Assembly: GCF_002934325.1 (NCBI RefSeq) | Contig: NZ_PTIV01000022.1 | Span: 1 to 64,000, forward strand | Origin: Marinobacter persicus | GTDB taxonomy: Bacteria > Pseudomonadota > Gammaproteobacteria > Pseudomonadales > Oleiphilaceae | Direction: 5' to 3' | DNA length: 64,000 bases | In this document: positions 35,773 to 44,814 of the stretch, piece by piece | Position numbering within the stretch: position 1 is the stretch's first letter | How the letters are laid out: every line of letters begins with the position of its first letter | Made by a program: the position numbers and the translations under genes | Notes under the pieces: generated by a model | Told to the model about the DNA's origin: nothing | Database searches by the model: none | The model's input: the letters and a program-made list of their open reading frames with translations, nothing else

Positions 35773-38220
35773 TCAGGCCGGGTTGTGGTCAACACGAGCC
35801 TCCTTGTTGCGGGCAAAGGCATCAAACGGGAAATCGTCCACAGTCAGCATTTCCAGCACTGTTTCTTCATACTGACGCATGAAATCGGTTTCTTCCTTGC
35901 TGAAAATATCTGCCTTGAGGGCCGCTTCAAACCGCTCCTCCGGATGCAGGGCGGTCATCGGCAGCTCGCCCTTGACATAGGCCTTGTTGACCTTGCGATA
36001 AAGCTCCTCGGCTTTGTCATAGTCACGCAGCAGTCCGTTATACCGGGCCACTGGATTGACCACCGTACCCTCACCGTCACTGGTCCAGACGCCTGCAAGC
36101 AGCTTGTGCCGCACCGGGGTATCGGTGGAGATCGCCCGGGCCAGCTCACGCGCCTTATCGTCCTGGGGCTGCCCCCAGTGGCGCCCCAGCGGCAGGGTGA
36201 TGGCACGCAGGGCCATGGCCACCTTGCGGTTGGGCAGGTTTTTCAGGAATTCATCCAGCGCCTGTTCGGTGCGGTGCAACAGCAGAGCCAGACTGTACTG
36301 CATCAATTCCTTCTCCCCGGCCACCGGCTGGGTCTCGTACCAGTTCTTAAGCACCATGGAGGCGAGGTACAGATTCGACAGCATGTCACCCAGGCGTGCC
36401 GAGATCAGCTCGCGCATTTTCAACTCGCTGCCCAGGGTGGTCATGGCGGCATCGGAACACAGGCCGAACGCGGCACTGAAACGGGCCACCGCCTGGGCGT
36501 ACTTGCGTGAGGCGCTGTCAAACGGCACGTCAGCCCGACCCAGACCCAGCGCCTGGGTAAAGGCCCGAGACGCATTGCCGAACACCAGGCCAGCGTGGCC
36601 GAAGAACGCCTCGTCAAAGGCGCGCACATCGTCGTTGTCCTTCGCCGCCAGCTCCTTCAGCACGTAAGGGTGGCAACGAATGGCACCCTGGCCGAAGATC
36701 ATCAGGCTGCGGGTCATGATGTTGGCGCCTTCCACGGTGATCGAGACCGCCGAACCGCTGAAACCAATGCCCAGGTAGTTGCGAGGCCCCAGGGTCACGG
36801 TTTTGCCGCCGTGCACGTCCATGGCGTCGGTCAGGATGCCGCGCTGGAACTCGGTCAAGTGGTACTTCAGGATCGCCGAGGGCACGGCCGGCTTCTCGCC
36901 GTTATCAATCATGTTGGCGGTATGGTTGACCGCCGACTGGGCAATGTAGGTCTTGGCGGCAATGCGAGCCAATGGCTCTTGCACGCCCTCCATGTCCGCC
37001 ACCGGGGTATTGAATTGCCGGCGAATCCGGGTGAAACCACCCGCGGTGCCCGTGGCGTAAGCGGCCACACCAGCCGCCCCGGACGGCAGTGTGATGCAGC
37101 GTCCCACCGACAGGCATTCCACCAGCATGCGCCAGCCCTGCCCGGCCATGTCCTTGCCACCGATGATGTAGTCCAGCGGGATGAACACGTCCTTGCCCTT
37201 GATCGGGCCATTGAGGAACGGCGAGCCGATCGGACAATGGCGACGGCCGATTTCCATGCCTTCGGTGTCACGGGGAATCAGTGCGCAGGTAATACCGTAA
37301 TCCTCGGTGTCACCCAGCAGGCCGTCCGGGTCAAACATGCGGAACGCCAGGCCCACCACGGTGGCCACCGGCGCGAGGGTGATCCAGCGCTTCTCGAAAT
37401 TCAGGCGCAGACCGAGCACTTCCTCACCGTCTACTTCCTGCTTGCAGACAATGCCAGTGTCCGGCAGGGAGGTGGCGTCGGAACCCGCGCGCGGCCCGGT
37501 CAGGCCAAAGCAGGGGATTTCACGGCCATCGGCCAGGCGTGGCAAATAGTGGTTCTTCTGCTCTTCGGTGCCGTACTTGACCAGCAGCTCGCCCGGGCCC
37601 AGGGAGTTGGGCACGCCCACGGTGACCATCAGCATCTCGTTGGAGGCCAGCTTCTGCAGGACCGCCGTCTGGGCCTTGGCGGAAAATTCCAGGCCGCCAT
37701 ACTCCTTGGGAATGATCATGCCGAAGAATTTTTCTTTCTTCAGGAAATCCCAGAGTTCCTGCGGTAAATCGGCCCGCTCCACGGCGATGTCCCAGGCGTT
37801 GCACATGGAAATCGCCTGGGTGCACTGGTTATCAACAAAGGCCCGCTCTTCGTCACTCAGGCCGTTATGACGGTTGATCAGCAGGTTGTGCCAATCCGGG
37901 CGACCGGTGAAGAGTTCGCCGTCCCAGCCAACCGTGCCGGCTTCCAGAGCCACCTTCTCGGTGTCGGAGACTTTCGGGGCCACTTTCTTGAACGTGGCAA
38001 ACACCTTCGGGGTCAGCCAGCTACGGCGGAATTGTGGCAAACCGGCCACTGCAGTAAGCGCCGCCCCGATAAACAGCAACAGGGCCAGCCAGCCGGACGC
38101 CAGGAACAGGGCCAGCACTCCGACCCCCGCCATTACGCCAATGGCCGATTTGGCACCAGCTTCCCGCCGCAACACATACAGCAGGCCCACCAGGGCTACG
38201 AGAAACAGGATCAACGTCAT
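35773..38220 (-). CDS. fadE: Acyl-CoA dehydrogenase FadE
   Basis: An 815-residue enzyme of the long FadE type that starts fatty-acid beta-oxidation. The N-terminus has two membrane segments (about residues 1-65), then the dehydrogenase body with FGMIIPKEYGGLEFSAKA, LTGPRAGSDATSLPDTG and GNASRAFTQ. The ATG at 38220 has GAGAG upstream; the earlier in-frame ATG adds 15 atypical residues. Upstream, TATAGT (38283-38288, minus strand) could be a -10 box and a GGCCCTGGCA/TGCCCGGGC hairpin lies in the leader. crcB follows at 14 bases. Confidence 0.93.
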   Translation of the reverse strand: MTLILFLVALVGLLYVLRREAGAKSAIGVMAGVGVLALFLASGWLALLLFIGAALTAVAGLPQFRRSWLTPKVFATFKKVAPKVSDTEKVALEAGTVGWDGELFTGRPDWHNLLINRHNGLSDEERAFVDNQCTQAISMCNAWDIAVERADLPQELWDFLKKEKFFGMIIPKEYGGLEFSAKAQTAVLQKLASNEMLMVTVGVPNSLGPGELLVKYGTEEQKNHYLPRLADGREIPCFGLTGPRAGSDATSLPDTGIVCKQEVDGEEVLGLRLNFEKRWITLAPVATVVGLAFRMFDPDGLLGDTEDYGITCALIPRDTEGMEIGRRHCPIGSPFLNGPIKGKDVFIPLDYIIGGKDMAGQGWRMLVECLSVGRCITLPSGAAGVAAYATGTAGGFTRIRRQFNTPVADMEGVQEPLARIAAKTYIAQSAVNHTANMIDNGEKPAVPSAILKYHLTEFQRGILTDAMDVHGGKTVTLGPRNYLGIGFSGSAVSITVEGANIMTRSLMIFGQGAIRCHPYVLKELAAKDNDDVRAFDEAFFGHAGLVFGNASRAFTQALGLGRADVPFDSASRKYAQAVARFSAAFGLCSDAAMTTLGSELKMRELISARLGDMLSNLYLASMVLKNWYETQPVAGEKELMQYSLALLLHRTEQALDEFLKNLPNRKVAMALRAITLPLGRHWGQPQDDKARELARAISTDTPVRHKLLAGVWTSDGEGTVVNPVARYNGLLRDYDKAEELYRKVNKAYVKGELPMTALHPEERFEAALKADIFSKEETDFMRQYEETVLEMLTVDDFPFDAFARNKEARVDHNPA

Positions 38221-38354
38221 TGCGAACTCTCTCTGTCGTCTTCCATGAATGGAAAGCCCGGGCACAATGCCAGGGCCTTTTGACTATAGCTCGATACGGG
38301 GAAATTACCCTAACAGATGCCCCCTGACCAGTGACCCTGATCGCCTTGCCTCCC

Positions 38355-41219
38355 TTACGAGGTAACAATCACCCGGATGCCTTCCAACGCCAGGCTGGCG
38401 TGGCTGATCGCCTCGCGGGCCGCGTCCTGCTGCTGGCGCAGGAAGTCGATTTCCTCCTGACGAATGGCGGGGTTCACCCGGCGCAGGGCCTCCAGCCGAT
38501 GGATTTCCGGCACAAACGCCTGGTCCAGGCGGTCCAGGGCCTGCTGCTGAAGGGGTTTAAGGTGAGGTCCAGCCAGCCCTTCCACGTGATCCACCATGGT
38601 CTCCACTTCGGCCCGGATGCGCGGCACGATGGCCTGGGCGGTGCGCCGGCGGATGTTAGAGCACAGCTCATTGAGCTTGTCGTGGGGTAGTGCCGCCGAG
38701 AGATCACGGCCGTTCACATCCACCACCAGACGCAATGGAGAGACCGGCAGGTAACGGGTCAGTTGCAGGTTTTCCGGCGCCGGGCAATGCACGGCAAACA
38801 CCGCTTCCAGCAACAGCGAACCGGCCGGCAGGGCCTTGACCGACAGGTTCGACAACGCCGCCTTGCCCAGACCCGAGCTGGTAACCGAGTCCATCACGCC
38901 GGTCACCATCGGGTGCTCCCAGCTCATGAAGGCCATGTCTTCACGATGCAGCGCCTGCTCCCGGTCCCAGGTGACGGTGAGGCCGTCGTCCGGCAGACCG
39001 GTGACCATGCCGGCCTGATACTGCTCGCCAGGCTTGAGCACGTCGGCGTGCTCGCTGTGGTCCTCCACATCCACGCCCAGGATGTCGAAAGCCTGCATGA
39101 GGTAATCCCGGACCTGGGCGGAACTTTCCTCCTGCTCGATGCTTTCGATCAGCGCTTCGGCCACATCCCGACGGCAGGAGTTCATTTCAATCAGGGCATC
39201 GCGACCATTGTGCAGCAGGGCCTTGAGCCGGTCGGTTTCCTCGGCGCTGCGGGCAATCAAAGGTTCCAGGGATTCGCTGTCACCAGCCAGCGCCTGCTGC
39301 CACAGGTCCTCCACGTGTTCCTTGACCGACACCCCAACCGAGCAGCTTTCTGCAAATGCATTCAGACCTTCCTGGAACCAGCGGTACTGGACTTCCTGGC
39401 TGGTACCCTGGAGGTAAGGAATGTGAATACGGATGGCTTCGGTCTGGCCAATGCGGTCCAGGCGACCAATGCGCTGCTCCAGCAGGTCCGGATTGGCCGG
39501 CAGGTCAAACAGCACCAGGTGGTGGGCGAACTGGAAGTTGCGGCCTTCACTGCCGATTTCCGAGCAGATCAGTGCCTGGGCGCCCTGCTCCGTGTCAGCG
39601 AAGTACGCAGCGGCCCGGTCCCGCTCAATCAGGCTCAGGTGCTCGTGGAAGGCCGCACTGCGGATACCGGCCCGCAACTGCAGGTAATGCTCAAGGGCCA
39701 TGGCCGTGGAGGCGTTGGCACAGATAACCACTACCTTGGCCGGGCGCAGGCCCGCCAGCTTTTTCTCCAGCCAGGCGACCCGGGGGTCTTCGGCCAGCCA
39801 TTGTTCTTCGTCTGGCACCGAGACTTCCGGCGACAGGCCGGCCACGTCATAACGCGTGTCGTCATACAGTGGCGGGCAGGCCAACGGCTCCGGCAGCGGC
39901 TGGCGCTCCGGGAATCCCTGGATCGCCGCCCGGGTGTTACGGAATAGCACGCGGCCGGTGCCATGGCGGTCCAGCAGCGCGTCGATGACCGCCTGGTGGT
40001 TGTCATCGCGGGCCAACAATTCGTCCAGGTCATCCCCCACCCACTCGGCCAGCGTCGCCTTGTCGGCGGCCGAGATCGAATCCGGGTTATCCCGCAGGCG
40101 GTGCACCACCTGGTTCACCGCTTCGTAATCCTGTTCTTCCTCCCGGAAGGCCTCCAGATCGTGGAAGCGGGCCGGGTCCAGCAGACGCAAGCGGGCAAAA
40201 TGGCTGGCCACGCCCATCTGCTCCGGGGTGGCGGTCAGCAACAACAGGCCCTGGCTGGCTTCGGACAAACTTTCAACCACCTGGTATTCCGGGCTGGCCT
40301 GCTCCGGTGACCACTCCAGATGGTGAGCCTCATCCACCACCATCATATCCCAGCCGGCTGCCTGGGCGTCTTTCTGGGCTTTTTCGCTATTCACCAGGAA
40401 ATCCAGACTGCACAGCACCAGCTGTTCACTTTCAAACGGGTTGACCGAGTCATCGTCCCCGAAAATGTGGTTCACCAGCGCATCCACATCATCCTCTTCT
40501 TCCTTGAGGGCGTCGTAGCGGCTCTGGTCAATAATGGAGAAGTGCAGGTTGAACCGGCGCAGCATTTCCACCAGCCACTGGTGCACCAGCGAATCCGGCA
40601 CCACAATCAAAGCCCGGTGGGCGCGACCGGTCTGCAACTGATCGTGCAGGATCAGGCCCGCCTCGATGGTCTTGCCCAGCCCCACTTCGTCGGCCAGCAG
40701 TACGCGCGGCGCATGGCGCCGAGCGACCTCGTTGGCGATATAGATCTGGTGCGGCAGGTGCTGGGTACGGGCACCAATCAGCCCCTGGGCCGGCGAAGCC
40801 CGCAAGCGATCAAGATGCTGGAGGGTAGCCACCCGCAACCGGAACGCTCCGTTACGCTCGAACTGACCGGCGAATAACCGTTGGTGCGGGGCTGAGAAAT
40901 TCACCGAACCAGCCAGTTTTACCTCGGAAATCGGGTGGATGTTCTCGCCATCGTCGGCGTGGTACATGAGCACGCCATCCAGATCTTCCACCGCCCGCAC
41001 GATGTATTTAGCGCCATCAAACGTCTCTATTTCCTCGCCCAACTGGAAAATAATGCGCGACAGGGGCGCATTGTCGATGGCGTACGTGCGTTCTTCATCG
41101 GCGGCGGGGAACCCCAGGGTAACGCGACGCCCGGAAACGTCGGTGACAATACCCAGTCCAAGTACGCTGTCGTTGTGGCTGACCCAACGCTGCCCGATGA
41201 CAAATTCCGATGTTTCCAA
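38355..41219 (-). CDS. rapA: RNA polymerase-associated ATPase RapA
   Basis: A 954-residue SWI2/SNF2-type ATPase that recycles RNA polymerase. The N-terminal Tudor-like region (FVIGQRWVSHNDSVLGLGIV) is followed by helicase motifs: LADEVGLGKTIEAGLI (Walker A), MVVDEAHHLEWS (DEAH box), LLLTATPEQMG, and the C-lobe SEIGSEGRNFQFAHHLVLFDLP with QRIGRLDRIGQ. Length and motif order are standard for RapA. It follows cysZ by 18 bases on the same strand. Confidence 0.96.
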   Translation of the reverse strand: METSEFVIGQRWVSHNDSVLGLGIVTDVSGRRVTLGFPAADEERTYAIDNAPLSRIIFQLGEEIETFDGAKYIVRAVEDLDGVLMYHADDGENIHPISEVKLAGSVNFSAPHQRLFAGQFERNGAFRLRVATLQHLDRLRASPAQGLIGARTQHLPHQIYIANEVARRHAPRVLLADEVGLGKTIEAGLILHDQLQTGRAHRALIVVPDSLVHQWLVEMLRRFNLHFSIIDQSRYDALKEEEDDVDALVNHIFGDDDSVNPFESEQLVLCSLDFLVNSEKAQKDAQAAGWDMMVVDEAHHLEWSPEQASPEYQVVESLSEASQGLLLLTATPEQMGVASHFARLRLLDPARFHDLEAFREEEQDYEAVNQVVHRLRDNPDSISAADKATLAEWVGDDLDELLARDDNHQAVIDALLDRHGTGRVLFRNTRAAIQGFPERQPLPEPLACPPLYDDTRYDVAGLSPEVSVPDEEQWLAEDPRVAWLEKKLAGLRPAKVVVICANASTAMALEHYLQLRAGIRSAAFHEHLSLIERDRAAAYFADTEQGAQALICSEIGSEGRNFQFAHHLVLFDLPANPDLLEQRIGRLDRIGQTEAIRIHIPYLQGTSQEVQYRWFQEGLNAFAESCSVGVSVKEHVEDLWQQALAGDSESLEPLIARSAEETDRLKALLHNGRDALIEMNSCRRDVAEALIESIEQEESSAQVRDYLMQAFDILGVDVEDHSEHADVLKPGEQYQAGMVTGLPDDGLTVTWDREQALHREDMAFMSWEHPMVTGVMDSVTSSGLGKAALSNLSVKALPAGSLLLEAVFAVHCPAPENLQLTRYLPVSPLRLVVDVNGRDLSAALPHDKLNELCSNIRRRTAQAIVPRIRAEVETMVDHVEGLAGPHLKPLQQQALDRLDQAFVPEIHRLEALRRVNPAIRQEEIDFLRQQQDAAREAISHASLALEGIRVIVTS

Positions 41220-41237
41220 GAAGCCTCCGCTTACAGA

Positions 41238-41987
41238 TTACTGATGATTTGAATCGCTTTCCCGAACCCAGTAGGCCGTGGCGCCACAGACCGCCGCCGG
41301 CACCACCACCAGGTTCAACACCGGCACCATGGCGGCCAGCGCCACCGGAACACCAAAACCGAGGGCTGACAACCGGGTATCCCCGAGCAACCGACGCAGG
41401 GCCGGGAAACTGACTTTGTGATTGTCGGCCGGATAATCCACGTATTGCAGTGACATCATCCAGCTGTTGAACAGAAACCACAGCACCGCCGCCACCAGGT
41501 TGACCACCGGGATCAGACCGATAATCAACAGGACAATGGCTCGCGGCAGGTAATAGATAATTTTCTGGACTTCCCGCCAAAGCGCCCGGGGAATGTCCTT
41601 GATAATCGCAGCCCAGTTGTCATCGGTGCTGACTTCCTGGCCCGTCAGGTGCTTTTCTGTCAGTTCCGCCAGGTAGCCATAGAAAGGCGCGCCAATCAGC
41701 GTCGCGACAATGACAAAACCGTAGGCCATGATTAACAGGATGACCACGCCATAGAGCAGCCAGAACAGCCAATCCAGGGCCTGTAGCCAGCCCCAGTCCG
41801 GCAGCCAGCCCATCACCATGGCAATCAGCGTCTCAAACCCCAACGCCATGAAATAGAACATCGCGGCGAACAGGACGACGTTGATGACAAGGGGGATGAT
41901 AACGAGCAGGCGAAGACGAGGTTGGCGAATCAGGCGGAACCCTTCTGCCAGGTAGCCCAGCCCCCGAAAAAAGTTTCCTTTACGCAT
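41238..41987 (-). CDS. cysZ: Sulfate transporter CysZ
   Basis: A 249-residue membrane protein with several hydrophobic segments and the CysZ patterns FFRGLGYLAEGFRLIRQPRLR, IPLVINVVLF and MMSLQYVDYPADNHKVSF. CysZ brings sulfate into the cell for cysteine synthesis. Two ATG codons are possible: 41996 lies only a base or two from GGAGG, so 41987, with ten bases of spacing, is preferred. It heads a two-gene unit with rapA. No cys genes are nearby. Confidence 0.9.
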   Translation of the reverse strand: MRKGNFFRGLGYLAEGFRLIRQPRLRLLVIIPLVINVVLFAAMFYFMALGFETLIAMVMGWLPDWGWLQALDWLFWLLYGVVILLIMAYGFVIVATLIGAPFYGYLAELTEKHLTGQEVSTDDNWAAIIKDIPRALWREVQKIIYYLPRAIVLLIIGLIPVVNLVAAVLWFLFNSWMMSLQYVDYPADNHKVSFPALRRLLGDTRLSALGFGVPVALAAMVPVLNLVVVPAAVCGATAYWVRESDSNHQ

Positions 41988-42145
41988 TGCCTGCATTCCT
42001 CCGCTCTCACCATCTCGAAAGGGCGCAAAGCATACCACGCCAGGCGCCCAGCCACAGCCTGGGTCCGTTGTGTGTTACCCGAAACCCGGGGAACCTCCGC
42101 CCCCCCCCTTTTTGGCCAGCGGTTTAAGACATTCGCCATAAATCG

Positions 42146-42163
42146 TGTAAGACATCGCTTACA
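42146..42163. promoter_or_regulatory. GacA (UvrY) binding site before the regulatory RNA
   Basis: TGTAAGACATCGCTTACA is a perfect palindromic half-site pair (TGTAAG, six bases, CTTACA), the known upstream element for GacA/UvrY control of rsmX/Y/Z and csrB genes. It lies about 170 bases before the predicted RNA start, similar to its position in pseudomonads. Confidence 0.88.
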
Positions 42164-42322
42164 TAGCTGTCAGATATTGCTGTCAGTTTGTGTGCGAGGC
42201 AACGCTCAAACTTTACGTTCATTAACGCAGCTTCATGTTTTAGAAAGGGAAACGCCATTTGAAGCGGTAGCAAAAGGCAAATGTTTTAGACCTCCGTCAC
42301 CTTTCTGCAACGCTGACATTGC

Positions 42323-42328
42323 TATAGT
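42323..42328 (+). promoter_or_regulatory. -10 box of the CsrB/RsmZ-type RNA
   Basis: TATAGT at 42323-42328 would place the transcript start near 42335. The -35 region (TTTCTG at 42302-42307) has only a 15-base spacer and is poor, as expected for a promoter that needs an activator such as GacA. Confidence 0.55.
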
Positions 42329-42334
42329 TGATTC

Positions 42335-42592
42335 CACAGGGATGATACGGAAAGGACGACACCAGGACGTTCTCCAGACGGAAAAGGAGAGAAGCACGGA
42401 TGCAAGGACGCCTCGCTTGAGGGACGCATTGGAGCGCCGGTCCGGAAGGCTGGCGCCAGGGGGCGGCTGAAGGACTCGGCAACATGGCAGTTGCCCAGCG
42501 CATGGACGCGCCAACCTGTTCCGAAATCTGATCTGCCCGGGACGGCGGCTCAGTACTCTGAAAGGGCAGCCTTGTGCTGCCCTTCATTGTTC
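42335..42592 (+). ncRNA. CsrB/RsmZ-family regulatory RNA (sequesters CsrA/RsmA)
   Basis: No gene fits this stretch, but it holds about 14 GGA motifs in roughly 210 bases, many in CsrA-like contexts (AGGGATG, AAGGACG, CAGGACG, ACGGATG, ATGGACG). Several fall in small hairpin loops, for example GCGC-ATGGAC-GCGC and GCA-CGGA-TGC. A strong hairpin closes the 3' end at 42562-42584. A perfect GacA box lies upstream. Together these are the hallmarks of RNAs that titrate the translational repressor CsrA/RsmA. Neither csrA nor gacA is in this window. The 5' end is inferred from the -10 box. Confidence 0.85.
42562..42584 (+). terminator. Terminator of the CsrB/RsmZ-type RNA
   Basis: AAGGGCAGC / GCTGCCCTT, nine pairs with a five-base loop, followed by CATTGTTCC. 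The T-tract is short, but the stem is strong. Confidence 0.8.
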
Positions 42593-42683
42593 CCCCCCTA
42601 CTCACGGCATACCCCCAAGGGTGCTGCAACCTAGCCAGTTCGTTATACTGCCGGCTCATTCAGTGCAACAGCGATCCAAGAAC

Positions 42684-43787
42684 ATGGCCAGCAGACCGGA
42701 CACCGACGATTACCTGAACCTGTTTCTGAACGATGTGCCCCTGATGGACGTTCGGGCTCCCGTTGAGTTCGGCAAAGGCAGCTTTCCGTCCGCCGAAAAC
42801 GCCCCCCTGATGAATGACGAGGAACGGCACCGGGTTGGTATCTGCTACAAGGAAAAGGGACAGGACAAGGCCATCGAACTGGGCCACCAATTGGTCTGTG
42901 GCGATGTAAAAGCCCAGCGAATCGAGGCCTGGAAGCGATTCACCACCCGCCATCCAAAAGGCTACCTGTTTTGCTTCCGGGGCGGACTACGCTCTCGACT
43001 GACCCAGGAATGGATCCGGGACGCCGGCATTGATTACCCCCTGGTCAAAGGCGGTTACAAGGCCCTGCGCCGGTTCCTGATCGACACTTTTGAAGACATC
43101 GTCGAGACCGCCGGTTTCCGCATTCTCAGCGGCCGCACCGGCACCGGCAAGACCCGGGTGCTGCACCAACTTCCCAACCCGGTCGATCTGGAAGGTATAG
43201 CCAACCACCGGGGCTCGAGTTTTGGCCGCCAGGTCACGCCCCAGCCCGCACAAATCGACTTCGAAAACCGCCTGGCCGTGGCCATGCTCAAGGCCCACCA
43301 CAAGGTGGGTGGCCCCATGTACCTGGAAGACGAAAGCCGCCTCATTGGCCGCTGCTCACTACCCGAATCCCTGCGCACGAAAATGGCCCAGGCACCGCTA
43401 CTGGTTCTTGAGCGCCCCCTGCCCGAACGGGTAGACATCATTCGCGCGGATTATGTGGAGGGCATGTTGGCCGATTACGTGGCCCGTGACGGAGAGGAAG
43501 CCGGTTGGCTGAATTTCCGGGACTACCTGCTCAGCGCCATCGATCGCATCCGCAAGCGCCTGGGTGGCGAACGTCACCAGAAACTCCGCGCCTTGATGGA
43601 ACAGGCACTGGACCAGCAAGGGGCCAGCGGTTCGACAGCGGACCACGACGCCTGGATCGAATCCCTGCTGCGTGACTACTATGACCCCATGTACGATTAC
43701 CAACTTAGCCAGAAAGAGGGCCGCATTCTGGTGAGAGGTGGCCCTGACACCATCACCGACTACGCAAAAAACCAGCATCCCCGGTGA
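42684..43787 (+). CDS. mnmH: tRNA 2-selenouridine/geranyl-2-thiouridine synthase MnmH
   Basis: A 367-residue enzyme that replaces sulfur by selenium at the wobble uridine of some tRNAs, through a geranylated intermediate. The N-terminal rhodanese domain has the catalytic-loop cysteine in LFCFRGGLRSR (near residue 97), and the C-terminal P-loop domain has SGRTGTGKTRVL. The ATG at 42684 gives the usual N-terminus; the ribosome site is weak. Function depends on selenophosphate from SelD, which is not in this window. Confidence 0.92.
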   Translation: MASRPDTDDYLNLFLNDVPLMDVRAPVEFGKGSFPSAENAPLMNDEERHRVGICYKEKGQDKAIELGHQLVCGDVKAQRIEAWKRFTTRHPKGYLFCFRGGLRSRLTQEWIRDAGIDYPLVKGGYKALRRFLIDTFEDIVETAGFRILSGRTGTGKTRVLHQLPNPVDLEGIANHRGSSFGRQVTPQPAQIDFENRLAVAMLKAHHKVGGPMYLEDESRLIGRCSLPESLRTKMAQAPLLVLERPLPERVDIIRADYVEGMLADYVARDGEEAGWLNFRDYLLSAIDRIRKRLGGERHQKLRALMEQALDQQGASGSTADHDAWIESLLRDYYDPMYDYQLSQKEGRILVRGGPDTITDYAKNQHPR

Positions 43788-43880
43788 TACAGTGCCACCG
43801 CACGCTCGTACCACGGGGCTGCGAGAATCTGCTATACATTCTTGATACTTCCAAAACAGATACGAACAAGGAGTTCCGCT

Positions 43881-44714
43881 ATGGGTGACTTATTTGGTGC
43901 CGACGGTCAGGCATCGCAACTTATGGATCAGGCCATTGCCCTGATTATGGCTTACGCCCCCAAGGTTGTGCTGGCCATCATCACCCTGATTGTTGGCCTG
44001 TGGCTGATCAATCGCTTTGTTAACGTACTGGACAACAAGCTGGGCAAGAAAGACCCCACCCTGAACAAGTTCCTGTGTGGCCTGATTGGCGCCATCCTGA
44101 AAATCCTGCTGCTGATCTCCGTGGCCTCCATGGTGGGCATCGCCACCACCTCGTTCATCGCTGTTATCGGTGCAGCCGGTCTGGCGGTAGGCCTGGCCCT
44201 GCAAGGTAGCCTGGGCAACTTCGCCGGTGGCGTGCTGATCCTGATTTTCAAACCCTTCAAGGTGGGCGACACCATCGAAGCCCAGGGCTTCCTGGGTGCG
44301 GTACGTGAAATCAGCATCCTGTACACCATCGTGGATACCTTCGATAACCGCCGCGTGGTGATTCCCAACGGCAACCTGTCCAACGCCACGCTCACCAACG
44401 TGAGCTTTTACGACACCCGCCGTTGCGACATGACCTTCGGCATCAGCTACGGCGATGACATCGACAAGGCCAAGGCCGTGATCAAAAGCTGCCTGGACGA
44501 AGACGACCGCGTACTGCCAGAGCCGGCGCCGCGTATCTCGGTAGGCTCGTTGGGGGACAACTCGGTGAACATAATCGTGCGGCCCTGGACCAAGACCGAC
44601 GATCTGTGGCCGGTGTACTGGGACATGCACGAGAAGATCAAGAAAGCCTTCGACACCGAGGGACTGACCATTCCGTTCCCGCAGCGCGATGTGCACCTGT
44701 ACAAGGAAGAATGA
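43881..44714 (+). CDS. mscS: Small-conductance mechanosensitive channel MscS
   Basis: A 277-residue channel that opens under membrane tension during osmotic downshock. Three membrane helices occupy about residues 20-125. The pore helix GAAGLAVGLALQGSLGNFAGGVLI carries the alternating Gly/Ala packing of TM3, followed by FKPFKVGDTIEAQG of the beta domain. The length is that of E. coli MscS. AAGGAG lies nine bases before the ATG. Confidence 0.95.
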   Translation: MGDLFGADGQASQLMDQAIALIMAYAPKVVLAIITLIVGLWLINRFVNVLDNKLGKKDPTLNKFLCGLIGAILKILLLISVASMVGIATTSFIAVIGAAGLAVGLALQGSLGNFAGGVLILIFKPFKVGDTIEAQGFLGAVREISILYTIVDTFDNRRVVIPNGNLSNATLTNVSFYDTRRCDMTFGISYGDDIDKAKAVIKSCLDEDDRVLPEPAPRISVGSLGDNSVNIIVRPWTKTDDLWPVYWDMHEKIKKAFDTEGLTIPFPQRDVHLYKEE

Positions 44715-44814
44715 TCGCAAGTTCCCGGGGGATTGACCCCGGTCGCTTGTCTGCCCCGCCGCTTTGCGTAAACTGAGGGAGCCTCAGAGGGCAATCAGAC
44801 AGGAACCGGTGGTT

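Noticed and set aside
35300..35800. Fluoride riboswitch near crcB
   Set aside because: No matching conserved core could be seen, and crcB appears to be transcribed with fadE.
41998..42600. Short open frames on both strands around 42.0-42.6 kb
   Set aside because: They cover the CsrB/RsmZ-type RNA and its control region, lack ribosome sites and have no recognisable protein features.
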